Positions 51,332 through 61,868 of a DNA stretch of 64,000 nucleotides are shown here, one piece after another; position 1 is the stretch's first letter; each line of letters begins with the position of its first letter. The notes beneath the pieces were generated by a model. That model was not told where the DNA came from, ran no database searches, and saw only the letters and a list, made by a program, of their open reading frames with translations. The stretch is from Methylomicrobium agile (GTDB lineage Bacteria; Pseudomonadota; Gammaproteobacteria; Methylococcales; Methylomonadaceae): positions 3,737,001-3,801,000 of the forward strand of contig NZ_JPOJ01000001.1 of the NCBI RefSeq assembly GCF_000733855.1, given 5' to 3'. Made by a program: the position numbers and the translations under genes.

Positions 51332-54259
51332 CGATTAATGTCATCCTTCCGTGTTGATTGATGCGGTACTGCCCGGCGTTGCAGCACAAAATAACAGCTC
51401 GGCGTCGCAATCAACGACAGCAACACCGACAAAACCAAGGCCCCGATCACCGCAATCGCCAACGGTTTCAGCATATCCGAGCCGGCGCCTATACCGTAGG
51501 CCAACGGCAACAAGCCCAACGCGGCGGCCAACGAGGTCATCAATACCGGGCGTAAGCGCCGCCGTCCCGACTCCAGCAACGCCTGTTCCAAGTTCTTGTT
51601 TTGCCCTTTTAGCTTATGCACCGAATCCAGCATCAGAATACCGTTTTTCGCGACCACGCCAATCCCGATAATGGCTCCGAGTAACGACACGATATTAACC
51701 GAAGTCCCGGTCAAGAACCATGCCATCAGCGTACCGCACATCGCCAATAGCGAACCGAACAAGATCGCGACCGGTTCGCGGAACGAGCGGAACTCGATCA
51801 ACAGCACGGTAAACACCAGGAAAATAGCCGCCAGCAATACCATGAGCAGATTTTGGAACGATTCCTGTTGCTGTTGAAACAGGCCGCCGAACTCCAGTAC
51901 GCCGGCCGGCAGGCTGGGGTCTTGCGCCAGTTTGGCTTTGATGTCGGTCATGGCGCTGCCCAAATCGCGATTTTCCAGGCGCGCTGAAACCGCCACCAAT
52001 TGCCGCAGGTCTTCCCGATGCAACTCCAACTGGCCGGGATCGACCACCCTATCGGCCACTTGCGATAGCTTGACGGTACGGCCATCCATTGAACGCAATG
52101 GCAGTTCCTTGAGATCGGCGATTTGCCGGCTGGCCTCGGACTTCATACGCACCCGGATATTAACGATACGGTCGCCTTCCAATACGTACGAGGCTTTTTG
52201 GCCCAGCATGGCGGTGGAGACGGCGACGGCCACATCGTTGGCGGTCAGCCCGAAACGCATCGCGTCGCTATAGCGCACACGCAAACTTAACGAGGGACCG
52301 GTGGTTTCCAGGCCGTCGAAGCTATCGACCACGCCGGGAACGGTGTCCAGCGCCGCCCGCACTTGCGGGGCTTTTTGTTTCAGCCATTGCACGTCGGTCG
52401 AGAACAGTTTGATTTCGATCGGCCACGGCGACCAGGTCAAATCGCCGATCAGATCGCCCAGGATGCCGGCGAACTCCCATTCCAGGCCCGGCACCGCCGC
52501 GTGCAGCCGTTGCCGCAGATCGGCAACCACTTCGTCGGTTTTGCGTTGCCGATCCGGTTTCAGTTTCACCAGAAAATCGCCCTTGTGCGCCTGCGAAAGC
52601 CCCAACGCCAAGCGCGCGCCGGTCCGCCGGGAATAACCGTCCAGCTCCGGCATCGAGCGCAGTAGGGTTTCGGCTTGCCGCAATTGCCGGTCCGTTTCGG
52701 CAAGACTGGTGCCCCACGGCGCATGGTAGTCCAGTACGAAGCCACCTTCGTCCATGAACGGTAAAAACTCGCTGTCCAACTGCTGATACAGCCAAACTCC
52801 CGATAGCAAGATCAAGCCGCAAACGGCGAGAACGGGCTTGGCCTGTTGCAGCGCCCAATGCAGGCTTTTTTCATAGGCCTTACTCAGTTTGCCGAACCAG
52901 CCGCTTGTCGCGGGCTGTTCAATCGCTACGGATGGCATCGCCGCGAGTTTTGCCGGATGTACGGCCTGTTTGGGCGAAGCAAGCCACCAACTGGCCAAGG
53001 CCGGGATCAGCGTCACCGCCAACAGCAACGAGGCCAGCAGCGACACCACCATGGTCAGCGCCAATGCCTTGAAAAAACTGCCGGCGACGCCGTCCAGAAA
53101 CGCCAGCGGAATAAACACCACGACCGGCGTCAAGGTCGAGGCGAGCAACGGCCGGAAGATTTCCGCCAGACCCTCGGTAACTGCGTTCAGACGCTCCAGC
53201 CCTTGCTGCAACTTGGCATGAATCGCTTCCACTACGACGATGGCGTCGTCGATAATCAAACCGATGGCGGCGGCAATGCCGCCCAAGGTCATCAAATTAA
53301 AGCCCAGACCGCTGATGCGCAGGACCAGAAACGCCGCCAATACCGTGACCGGGATGACCACCGCCGCGATCAGCGTAGTACCCCAGTTTTTCAGGAACAC
53401 ATACAAAATCGCGACCGACAATATCAGCCCCAACACGATGGCTTCCCAGACGCTCCGGATCGAGTCGCCTACCAATAGCGACTGGTCGTAAAACACCTGA
53501 ATCCTCATGCCGGGCGGCAGGCTTTGTTTCAAGCTCTCCAGCTCCTGCTTGAGTTGCCGTGCTATATCCAGGGTGCTGCCGTTCGGCTGGCTGTAGATGT
53601 TCAGCAACACCGCATTGACGCCATCCGCCGTCACGATATTAAACGCCGGTTCCTGGCTGCGTTCGACGCGGGCAAAATCCTTGATGCGGATCGGATGCGC
53701 GGTTGCCGTCGCGGTTTGCGGCGGCGTTGACGGAACCGGCGCCGTCAGATTTTCCAGTTCCTCGATCGAATGAATACGGCCGTCGGCCACGGTTAGATAT
53801 AGCTTATAGTCTTCTTCCAGCATCCCGGTGGGGACGATGAGATTGTTTTTGAGCAATGCATCGGCGACTTGGTTGAGACTCAGATTGACGGCTTGCAGCC
53901 GCAACGGATCGACGACGACGTGATATTCCGGCACACGCCCGCCGACGATGCCGGTCCGGGCGACGCCGGGGATGCGCAGCAAACGGGGTTGCAGCGTGTA
54001 ACGGGCGGTTTCCCATAATTCCGTCAGCGAGTGGCCGGGACCGGTCAGACTTAAACCGATCACCGGAAACGCGGCAAAGGTCAGCCGCCATACGGCGGAT
54101 GTTGCGGTCGGCGGCAGGGATTTTTGCACGTTGGCCAGCCGGCCGCACGAACAGCTCCGCTTCCACCATATCGGTCTGCCAATCGAAAAACACGTTGACT
54201 TCCGCCGAACCGCGCCCGGTTTTCGAACGTATCGTGGTAACGCCGGGAATGTCCTTCAT
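51328..54259 (-). pseudogene. RND efflux pump gene (CusA/HAE type), broken
   Basis: Inner-membrane proton-driven pump of a tripartite CBA system. From about 54140 down it reads as a full RND protein of about 930 residues (LILSVAILYVFLKNWG, GGIAAAIGLIIDDAIVVVEA, GAIIGIGVVAKNGILMLD). The first part (MKDIPGVTTIRSKTGRG, VNVFFDWQTDMVEAELFVR) is in another frame, with the slip near 54138-54148. About 80 N-terminal residues including TM1 are missing, and the gene starts directly in the shortened end of the MFP gene. Aspartates of the proton relay seem present. With TM1 gone and a frameshift, a working pump is unlikely unless the assembly is wrong. Confidence 0.82.
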
Positions 54260-55220
54260 GGGTTGCCGTCGCGCAGTCCCGTTTCGACCGGCACCCGTTT
54301 CGCGCGGTTGCCGTCGACTAAAACCAGCGTGCTGCCGCTATCGCCATGCACCACGCTCTCGACGGGCACGGTCAGCCGGTCTGTCAATGCTTCTACCCGG
54401 ACACGCATCCGAGCGAATTGCCCGGCGCGGACCCCGGCACCGCCGGGCAAGGTCGCCCGGACCAAAACAGTATCGGTCAGGGAATCGATTTGCGGGCTGA
54501 TGAATACGACTTGTCCTGCCACGGGTTGATCGGCTGGCGAACCCGGCTCGAACTCGACCGGCTGGCCCAAGCGAACGGCGCCGATTTCCTGGCTGGGAAT
54601 TTTGACGGCGACATCCAGCCGTTTCAGGTCGATCAGATCGGCCAAAATGTTATTGAGGCCGACGGCCTCGCCGGCTTTGACATGAATCGCGGCAACGGTG
54701 CCGTCCAGCGGGCTTTGATCGTGAGCAGATCGCGTTGCGTTTCGGCATTCGCCAGATCCTTGCGCGCCGTTTGCAACAGTTGTTCGGCCTCGTCGTAGAG
54801 TTTGCGCGATACATTGTCCGCCGCATTCAATTGCTGTTTGCGGACAAAATTCTTCTGCGCGAATTCGACGGCGACCTTGGCTCTGGCGGCCAGGGCATCG
54901 GCGGCGCGGCTGTCGAGTTCGAACAAGACGGCGCCTTTTTTAACGAATTGGCCTTCTTCGCAAAATACTCGCGCTATAACGCCGGCCGCCGTCGCCGCGA
55001 GTTTGGAACTGGCCGCCGGTTTGCCGGCCATCGCGGGTTCCGGCTCGACCATGCCATAAGCCACGACGTAGCGGTAGAGCGTGGTTTTTGCGATCCGGGC
55101 GATTTTAACGGCCACTTCGGTTTCGACTGCGGTTTCGTTTTCGGCGTTTGCTGCCGGCCGTAATGCCATGAGGCCAAAGACCGCGGCGGCGATCAGGGTT
55201 AACCACGCGATGGGTTTCAT
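54256..55220 (-). pseudogene. periplasmic adaptor (MFP/CusB-like) gene, frameshifted
   Basis: The N-terminal frame from 55220 gives a signal/anchor (WLTLIAAAVFGLMAL), a lipoyl-like half (AATAAGVIARVFCEEGQFVKKG) and a hairpin (AQKNFVRKQQLNAADNVSRKL). At a C-run near 54709-54713 one base appears lost; the other frame continues PLDGTVAAIHVKAGEAVG and runs to 54256 (VPVETGLRDGNP). The C-terminal membrane-proximal domain is cut short where the RND gene begins. Both lesions would prevent a full adaptor. Confidence 0.8.
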
Positions 55221-56635
55221 GGCTTGGGTTCCATCGCGGCTAATTCGGCAATCGAAGTGGACGTAAGCACTGAATGCAGCGGTCGGCGGAGCGTATCTTC
55301 CAATCCGTTCAGCGCCTGTTGAGTTTCGACCCGTACATCCAACCGGGCACGTTCCGCCAAGATTTGTTCGAGTTCGGCACTCAGCAACGCCACGCGGTCC
55401 GTTTCGCCGGCTTGATACTGGGCTTGCATCGCCATCGAGTTGCGTTTCTGGGTTTGGACTTGGTTTTCGCTATCCCGCCATTTATCCATCAGCGCCGCGA
55501 CGCCGGCATGCGCACGATCGATGTCGCCGATGATTTTCATCTGCAAGGCTTCGAAACGCGCGGCCATCTCAATTCGCTTGGCTTCGGCTTCCGCGATCGG
55601 GCCTTGGTTTTGATGGAACAGCGGCAACGGTAACGTCGAACCCAGCGTCCAGCGGTGTTCGCCCATTTCCCAGGAATAACCGGGATTGGCTTGCAGATTC
55701 GGGTATTGGTTGGCGATTTCAAGCTGCAACGCCGCCTGGGAAGCTTCGTAATCGGCCAACGCCGCCAATATATCGGGGCGGGTGTGCAAGGCTTGTGTTT
55801 TTAGCACGCCGACGGGAACGTCCTGCAAAGCCGGATTGACGGCAAAATCATTGAAGTCGAAGACCGCGTTTGCCAAACCATCGACCGGTATGCCGATGGC
55901 CGTTGCTAACGTCACCTTGCTTTCCGCTACGCGTTTTTGCACCGCATCGGCATTGAGTTTGGCTTGATTGAGCGCCAAATGCGAGCGGCTGATTTCCAGC
56001 GGCCCGATTTCGCCGACGGCCAATTGTTGTTCCAGGCGTTGATTGATGGCTTGTTGAACGGCGAGTTGTTGGTCGGCAAACCGCACCGTTTGCTCGGCGG
56101 CGAACGCTTCCAACAACGCCGCCCGCAATCGTCCGCGTACCAGCCAGGCGGTGTCGGTAATGCGCAAGCGGGCCGCGCCGGCCAGTTGGCTGGCCTTCTC
56201 AATCCTGTAATCGCGTTTGCCGGCGGTTTCAATGGGAATGCCGATGGAACTTGCTGCAATCCACGGCACGGCGGCGGTTGCCAAATTGCGCACCCAGGTA
56301 GGCGAAATCGTGATGAATGGGTTGGGACGTTGCCCGGCGGTCTTAATGCCGGCCGCCGCCCATTGCGCTTGAGCGCGGGCCACTGCCAGATCCGGGTGGT
56401 AGAAAATCGCCGCCAGCGTCAGCCGGTCCAGATTCCAGGTTTGGCTGGCATTGCTTGATTTTTCCGGCGTTGCCGACCGAATAAAATTCAACAATTCGGG
56501 GCTTGCAAGGCTGCGCCGTTGCAGTTGCGTGGCTGACTCGTTGGGCTTTAGCTCGCGCCGTTGAAATTCCGCGCAGCCGGTGAGTATCAGATTAAGTACG
56601 GATAAAAGCAAAAAGATTGGGAATGATCGAGGCAT
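55217..56635 (-). CDS. TolC-family outer-membrane efflux lipoprotein (CusC-like)
   Basis: 472 aa, full length. Signal with lipobox LILTGC; then the duplicated helical TolC core (LTLAAIFYHPDLAVARAQAQW ... PLEISRSHLALNQAKLNADAVQ; second half HTRPDILAALADYEASQAALQLEIANQYPN). Outer-membrane exit duct for the tripartite pump. First gene of the leftward operon; its stop overlaps the MFP start (ATGA). Intact despite decay of its partners. Confidence 0.88.
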   Translation of the reverse strand: MPRSFPIFLLLSVLNLILTGCAEFQRRELKPNESATQLQRRSLASPELLNFIRSATPEKSSNASQTWNLDRLTLAAIFYHPDLAVARAQAQWAAAGIKTAGQRPNPFITISPTWVRNLATAAVPWIAASSIGIPIETAGKRDYRIEKASQLAGAARLRITDTAWLVRGRLRAALLEAFAAEQTVRFADQQLAVQQAINQRLEQQLAVGEIGPLEISRSHLALNQAKLNADAVQKRVAESKVTLATAIGIPVDGLANAVFDFNDFAVNPALQDVPVGVLKTQALHTRPDILAALADYEASQAALQLEIANQYPNLQANPGYSWEMGEHRWTLGSTLPLPLFHQNQGPIAEAEAKRIEMAARFEALQMKIIGDIDRAHAGVAALMDKWRDSENQVQTQKRNSMAMQAQYQAGETDRVALLSAELEQILAERARLDVRVETQQALNGLEDTLRRPLHSVLTSTSIAELAAMEPKP

Positions 56636-56808
56636 GATTAAACGATAACAACTCGCGCCTGACGCGGCGATGACGGGAAGATTACATTTTTGTCAGAATC
56701 GCGGGGTATTAATGTCAGGTTAGGGTATGCTTCGACCGGACACCCTAAGGCAATCACAGAATAGTGGCATTACATACGTTTTCTTTATAATATAACTATC
56801 GTTACATT

Positions 56809-57384
56809 ATGATTGTTCATATGAATACAAAAAACTGGTTATTGCTCACGTACAAAGTCCCTCCTGAACCGGCCAAGAAGCGCATCGCGCTGTGGCGCAA
56901 GCTCAAAGGCATGGGGGCTGTTTATTTACAGAACGGGGTGTGCCTTCTGCCCAAGACAGATGACCACACGCGGCGGCTCAAGATTATCGAGAACGAGATC
57001 AACGAGATGGCGGGCGAATCCATTCTGCTGGAAACGGTCGCCCTCGACCGCGCGCAGGAGGAGAAGGTGGTGGCCCGCTTCAAGGCGGACCGCGATGAGG
57101 AATACCGCGAGTTCCTCGGCAAGTGCGCCGACTTTGAGGCCGAGATTGCCAAGGAAACAGCGGCCGAGCATTTCACTTATGCCGAGCTGGAAGAGAACGA
57201 TGTGGATCTCAGAAAACTCCAGTCGTGGCTGGAGAAAATCGCCAAACTCGACTTCTACGGCGCTACCTTGGCGGCCGAAGTGGCCGAACGTCTCAAAGGG
57301 TGCGAAGCCTCGCTGGACGCCTACGCCCGGCGCGTGTTCGAAGCCCATGACGAAAACCGCAACTATCCCAACGAACTGCAATAA
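56809..57384 (+). CDS. ChrB N-terminal-domain protein
   Basis: 191 aa (or 187 from a second ATG at 56821). Matches the N-terminal domain of chromate-resistance protein ChrB: WLLLTYKVPPEPAKKRIALWRKLKGMGA, LQNGVCLLP, and a helical remainder. ChrB regulates chrA expression in some chromate-resistance operons. Here the next gene is an MFS transporter rather than ChrA, 45 nt downstream. No ChrB C-terminal domain is present. It is divergent from the cus-type operon across 173 nt. Confidence 0.82.
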   Translation: MIVHMNTKNWLLLTYKVPPEPAKKRIALWRKLKGMGAVYLQNGVCLLPKTDDHTRRLKIIENEINEMAGESILLETVALDRAQEEKVVARFKADRDEEYREFLGKCADFEAEIAKETAAEHFTYAELEENDVDLRKLQSWLEKIAKLDFYGATLAAEVAERLKGCEASLDAYARRVFEAHDENRNYPNELQ

Positions 57385-57429
57385 CGTAAAGAAGGCGCTT
57401 TAAAAAAGCGCGACTACCGGGAGAATAGA

Positions 57430-58722
57430 ATGAGCGAATCCAATAATACGGTGGCCACCGAGGCTAAGCAAAGCAACGGCTGGCTCAACCGTACCGTGGT
57501 AGGCGCCGGCATTACCAGTTCACTGGGCGATTTCTGCTACGAAACCACCACCGTCATTCTGCCCGGTTTTCTGGCAGTGCTCGGCATTCCGGCAGCAGTG
57601 CTGGGCATCATCGAAGGTATTGCCGACGCGGTGATGAGTTTTACCAAAATGGCGTCCGGCTATATTGCCGACAAACTGGGACACCGAAAATTGCTGGTGC
57701 TGCTCGGCTATGGCCTGACGCCCGTAGGCCAAGCGCTGATCGCCCTGGCGTCCGGCTGGCCGCTTTTGTTGTTGGGGCGCGTGGTGTCATGGTTCGGCAA
57801 GGGCCTGCGCGGCCCGTTGCGCGATGCCATCGTGATCCAGGCGGTCACGCCGGAAACGCGCGGCAGGGCATTCGGCTTCCACCGCGCGGCCGATAGCGTC
57901 GGAGCGGTCGTCGGTCCGCTGTTGGGCGTGGCGATGCTGGGCTGGGCGCATTCATTCCCGTGGGGAGAGGCGGCCTCGAGCTGGATGCAAGCGTTGGATT
58001 GGAACGCTGACGACGGCCCGTTCCGTCTGGTTTTGTGGCTTTCGGTCGTTCCCGGTCTGCTGGCGGTGTTGGCTTTCTTGACATTGGTCAAAGATCCCGA
58101 ACACTCACCGAACCCGGCGCTCAAATTTTTCAGTTCGCTGCGCGGTTTGCCTGGGCGTTTTAAGCGCTACCTTGGCGCGGTCGGAATTTTCGGTATTGGC
58201 GATTTTTCGCACAGCCTCTTGATTCTGGCGGCGACGCAAATACTCACCGCCTCGCAGGGCGTGGTGCAGGCGGTGCAAATGGCCGGCATGCTTTACGTCT
58301 GGCGCAATGTCGTCCAGGTTGCCGTGTCCTACCCGGTAGGCCTGGTGGCGGATCGAATCGGTCACTTGCCGGTGCTGATCGCGGGCTATGTGTTGGGCGT
58401 CCTCACGGCGGTGTTGACGGCGCTCGCATTCTGGGTGGGCATCGACAGCGTGCCGTTGCTGGCCGGCATCTTTTTCATAGCCGGCCTGTATGTCGCGGTC
58501 CAGGAAGCCCTGGAATCCACGGTGACGGCCGAGATGGTTCAGCCGGACACGCTGGCCATGAGCTACGGCGCGCTGGGCACCGTGAACGGAATCGCCAAGT
58601 TCATTTCCAGCGCCACGGTTGGCCTGGTGTGGACAGCCGTCTCGCCGGTGCTTGGTTTCGGCTTGGCAGCCCTGTTAATGGCTGCCGGAACAATGATGAT
58701 GCTGCGCGTCAAGGGTAACTGA
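57430..58722 (+). CDS. MFS transporter
   Basis: 430 aa with 12 predicted helices. The A-motif-like loop is GYIADKLGHRKLLVLLGYG, and the second-half equivalent is GLVADRIGHLPVLIAG; other conserved bits are GRVVSWFGKGLRGPLRDAIV and RAFGFHRAADSVGAVVGPLLG. GGGAGAAT precedes the ATG. This MFS subgroup often follows a ChrB-domain gene, and the pair may confer resistance to an oxyanion or metal; that is inference from context. Confidence 0.85.
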   Translation: MSESNNTVATEAKQSNGWLNRTVVGAGITSSLGDFCYETTTVILPGFLAVLGIPAAVLGIIEGIADAVMSFTKMASGYIADKLGHRKLLVLLGYGLTPVGQALIALASGWPLLLLGRVVSWFGKGLRGPLRDAIVIQAVTPETRGRAFGFHRAADSVGAVVGPLLGVAMLGWAHSFPWGEAASSWMQALDWNADDGPFRLVLWLSVVPGLLAVLAFLTLVKDPEHSPNPALKFFSSLRGLPGRFKRYLGAVGIFGIGDFSHSLLILAATQILTASQGVVQAVQMAGMLYVWRNVVQVAVSYPVGLVADRIGHLPVLIAGYVLGVLTAVLTALAFWVGIDSVPLLAGIFFIAGLYVAVQEALESTVTAEMVQPDTLAMSYGALGTVNGIAKFISSATVGLVWTAVSPVLGFGLAALLMAAGTMMMLRVKGN

Positions 58723-59020
58723 GACAGGCTACGGTGCGCGACCGTAGGGTGCCTCTGCAGCGCGAGCTGCTTCGCAGCGCTTAGCGTACGATTTTTTCCA
58801 TTTTCCGCGACGCCCCTATTACCCTTGCCATCCTTGGCAACTGGATTCCGGCAATCCATGCCGGAATGACGGCTTGATTTAATGGCAATGACGCAGCGGT
58901 ACCCTAAAGGGCATGAGTGTGCAGTCGTGACGTGTGCGCCCACAGTTTTTTCTTATTGTCGGTATAGTTTATGGGTTAGACTTTGGTAGTGGCTCTCAAT
59001 TGTGAGATAAAGTAGAGTAA
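58723..59020. other. intergenic repeat region
   Basis: 298 nt of mixed repeats: CGTAGGGTGCC with a GCAGCGCGAGCTGCTTCGC hairpin near 58757-58778, then the CCGGAAT palindrome (58841-58872), then AT-rich sequence before the broken peptidase gene. Confidence 0.45.
58841..58872. repeat. dispersed palindromic repeat (ATTCCGGC type)
   Basis: ATTCCGGC and GCCGGAAT form an inverted repeat around AATCCAT, flanked by CTGG and GACGG. This short palindrome is widely dispersed in proteobacterial intergenic DNA. Confidence 0.6.
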
Positions 59021-59074
59021 TTGCTACTGTTGACTTTTATTTTAATTGACTTCGCTGTTTCGAGGATTCTTTGG

Positions 59075-59430
59075 ATGTGGTTTTTGCTGATAACCGTTGC
59101 CCTGACGGCCGCTTGTAGCGCCCCGCCCGATCGTACGGTGTGCGTGGAAGGCGGTCTGGCGAATGCCGAAACGCGCCCGGCCACTGGCTCCGACATGCCG
59201 CCGGTTACCGCTTTTGCGTCGCTGCCGGTCATCAGTCATTTACAATTGTCGCCATCGGGAAAATATCTGGCTTTTTTGCAAAATACTGGTGGCGAAACGC
59301 TGTTGATCACGCGCGCGAGTCCGAGGGGCGAAGACGGCGATCAACAAGCAACAAGTGCATGTAGTGCTGAAATCGGACAACGACAAATTCCGCTTCGCCG
59401 ATTTCGAATGGCTCGGCGACGAACGATAGT
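59075..59430 (+). pseudogene. N-terminal relic of an S9-type peptidase lipoprotein
   Basis: From ATG 59075 there is a lipoprotein signal (FLLITVALTAACSAPP), then FASLPVISHLQLSPSGKYLAFLQN, typical of the start of the beta-propeller of S9 prolyl-oligopeptidase-like proteins. Near 59330 the frame slips; the other frame continues INKQQVHVVLKSDNDKFRFADF and stops at the junction with a palindromic repeat. The catalytic domain is absent. Confidence 0.6.
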
Positions 59431-59492
59431 AGGGTATGCTGTGCGTACCACAGCCACGGGTGGGTGAAACCGGTACGCACAGCGTACCCTAC
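59429..59492. repeat. 21-bp inverted repeat, GTAGGGTAYGC family
   Basis: GTAGGGTATGCTGTGCGTACC faces GGTACGCACAGCGTACCCTAC with one mismatch, separated by 22 nt. Same family as 16951-17027. It interrupts the peptidase relic. Confidence 0.7.
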
Positions 59493-59698
59493 AACGCTGC
59501 TGTTTAAAGCGATATGAACCGAGAGGATGATTTTGTGTTTGGAGAATTTTCAAACAGTGGGGACGGGGTTATAAACCCCGTCCCGCTCAGAGTCGTTATT
59601 TTATGTGAACAACTCGGCTGGCCCGAACAAACGGATTGGTATGCGGGAAAGACTTTACCGAACCGCACGGGTTCGTTTTCATTTCCTCGGAGAGACTC

Positions 59699-61267
59699 AT
59701 GAGTCCGATTTCCCTATCCCCCGCGCGGGCCTTAATCTGCATAGCCGCCTTATTGACCGGTTGCGCATCGAATGCGATATACCGGAGCAACTATCAGCCC
59801 TGTACCGTTTCTCCGGGTAATGCCTGCGAGCGAAACTCCCTACACATTTACAATCCGGGGGCAAATAACGAATATACCTTGGGTTTCGTCGAAATCGACG
59901 ATCAGGGTCAGGTGCGCGACCGCAGGCAGATGCATGCGCTGCTGGACATGCTCTACTCAAAAGCTGCCCAAGAAAGCGTTTTAATGACCGTATTCGTGCA
60001 CGGCTGGCATCACAACGCCAATCCAGATCCCCTGGATTCGAATATCGAGCGCTTTAGGGAAAACCTTGCCAGACTGAGCGACATGGAAACCGATCGCAGT
60101 AAGAAATTGGGCCGGCCTGCCCGCAAAATCGTCGGGATTTATGTCGGCTGGCGCGGTGAATCGATCGACGTGCCGCCGTTCAATTATCTTACTTTTTGGG
60201 ATCGGAAAAATACCGCCCAGGATGTCGGCCATCTCGGCATCGCCGAACTATTGATAAAACTGGAAGAAATCGCCAATGTACGCAATGCGCTGAAGCCTCC
60301 GATCCGAAGCCGCCTCGTCGTGATCGGCCACAGCTTCGGCGGCGCCGTTGTTTACAGTGCGACTTCGCAAATCCTGGCCAGCCGCTTCATAGACAGCCAA
60401 CAGGGCAAAGCCTATACAGGAGACGCAAAAGGCTTCGGCGATTTGATTGTCCTGCTGAACCCGGCATTCGAAGCGCTGCAGTACTCGCCTTTCTACGACT
60501 TGGCGCAGTCGCGCTGCAGCTACTTTCGGGGACAGTTGCCGCGTTTGGCGATTCTGACCTCGGAAGCCGACGACGCGACCGGCATCCTGTTTCCGCTGGG
60601 CCGGATATTCTCGACGCTTTTCGAAGAACACGACGATCTGGTGCGAACCGATTGCAAACATATGCTGAAACTGGACGAAGGCGAAGCCGACCGAAGCACG
60701 GTAGGTCATTACGAACCGCTGATCAGCCATACCCTGAAGCCTTTAAAAGACGGCCAGTCCATGCTGGCCGCGACTTCCGAAACGATGGAAAACATTTGGG
60801 ACTTACAAACGCCAGGCGGTTCGACCCGTTTCGACAACATGGTGCTGACGCATCTGAACAGGACCGTTCCGCAAAATCCTTATCTGAATATCCGGGTCGA
60901 CAAAGAGATCATCAATGGACACAACGATGTTTTCAACGAAAAGGTGATGCAGTTCATTCGTTTGCTGATAGAGCTTTCGACGGTAGACGTCGATGACGAT
61001 CGCGACAACGTGGTGAACGGTTACGACGAATGCCCCGGAACAGCGGAACAATCGATTGTAAACGACAAAGGCTGCGCAATCGACCAGCTATGTTCTTGCG
61101 ATGTGAACTGGAAAACCCCGGGCGACTTTATCAGCTGTACATCTCTCGTCTCGGGCGGTTTTCTCCGCGAAGGACTGATCGGCAAAGACGAGAGGGCAAA
61201 CATTTTGTCCGCCGCCGTGCGATCCGGTTGTGGAATAAAGTCAAAAAAGGCGAGGCATTCAAACTGA
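59699..61267 (+). CDS. large alpha/beta-hydrolase lipoprotein with C-terminal TSP3-like repeat
   Basis: 522 aa from ATG 59699 (GGAGAG upstream). Lipobox ALLTGC at the signal end, so it is lipid-anchored. The hydrolase core shows VFVHGWHHNA (oxyanion region), IVGIYVGWRGES, and the nucleophile elbow VIGHSFGGAVV, placing it with esterase/lipase-like folds. Residues about 440-475 (VDVDDDRDNVVNGYDECPG) form a thrombospondin type-3-like, probably calcium-binding repeat. The C-terminal domain holds five cysteines. Substrate unknown. The preceding lipoprotein relic is not part of it. Confidence 0.72.
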   Translation: MSPISLSPARALICIAALLTGCASNAIYRSNYQPCTVSPGNACERNSLHIYNPGANNEYTLGFVEIDDQGQVRDRRQMHALLDMLYSKAAQESVLMTVFVHGWHHNANPDPLDSNIERFRENLARLSDMETDRSKKLGRPARKIVGIYVGWRGESIDVPPFNYLTFWDRKNTAQDVGHLGIAELLIKLEEIANVRNALKPPIRSRLVVIGHSFGGAVVYSATSQILASRFIDSQQGKAYTGDAKGFGDLIVLLNPAFEALQYSPFYDLAQSRCSYFRGQLPRLAILTSEADDATGILFPLGRIFSTLFEEHDDLVRTDCKHMLKLDEGEADRSTVGHYEPLISHTLKPLKDGQSMLAATSETMENIWDLQTPGGSTRFDNMVLTHLNRTVPQNPYLNIRVDKEIINGHNDVFNEKVMQFIRLLIELSTVDVDDDRDNVVNGYDECPGTAEQSIVNDKGCAIDQLCSCDVNWKTPGDFISCTSLVSGGFLREGLIGKDERANILSAAVRSGCGIKSKKARHSN

Positions 61268-61304
61268 AACGCAATCCCTGAATCCGATTACTTCATCCGT
61301 AAAC

Positions 61305-61571
61305 TTGAAATTACCGACTGCATTTCAACGCTTCAAAACCGGCAAGGCGTCTTTCTTGCCGCTCAAGGCATTACAGTCCAGCATCGTGCAAGCTTATGTG
61401 GCTGTGACCCTGATGATGCCATCATTGGTTTTTATCACGCTCACTTACTTGTTGCGGAATTATTCGCTGTGGTGGGCAAAGCACTGGCTAGAAACCCAGG
61501 AAGCTGTTGATTTTTATGAGTATAATGGCGGAGAGACAGAGACTGTCCGTGTAACCACCATAACCAATTGA
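61305..61571 (+). CDS. possible small membrane protein
   Basis: 88 aa from a TTG without a clear ribosome site. One strong membrane helix (VAVTLMMPSLVFITLTYLL) and a soluble acidic end (EAVDFYEYNGGETETV). It lies 37 nt after the hydrolase gene, so it may be coupled by transcription. Could be a chance ORF. Confidence 0.35.
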   Translation: MKLPTAFQRFKTGKASFLPLKALQSSIVQAYVAVTLMMPSLVFITLTYLLRNYSLWWAKHWLETQEAVDFYEYNGGETETVRVTTITN

Positions 61572-61868
61572 TTTTGCAGCTCATTTTGTTAATGAGAAAG
61601 AGAATTTTGTAGCAAGTCTCTGCTACAGCCTCATTGTATCGCCGATTCTAACGAAAATCCACCATTTAAGCACGATTGCCAGCTTTGTAATCATTGGCTG
61701 ACAGACTTTTTTTAGCATTTGCACGATAATTTAGTCATTTATAGGCGATTAGTTGATGCCATCGATTCAATCGATTATGGTTTACTACATCTTCCTTTTA
61801 AATAAGCCTAATTCAAAATTAGGTTAAATATTACAATAAATAAATTAATTTGAAATTTGGCAATTAGC
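61572..61868. other. AT-rich intergenic region
   Basis: 297 nt of low-GC DNA at the border of the accessory segment. Features: ATCGATTCAATCGAT near 61763 and the hairpin CCTAATT/AATTAGG (61807-61823, loop CAA) 46 nt before the next start. No gene seen. Confidence 0.45.
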
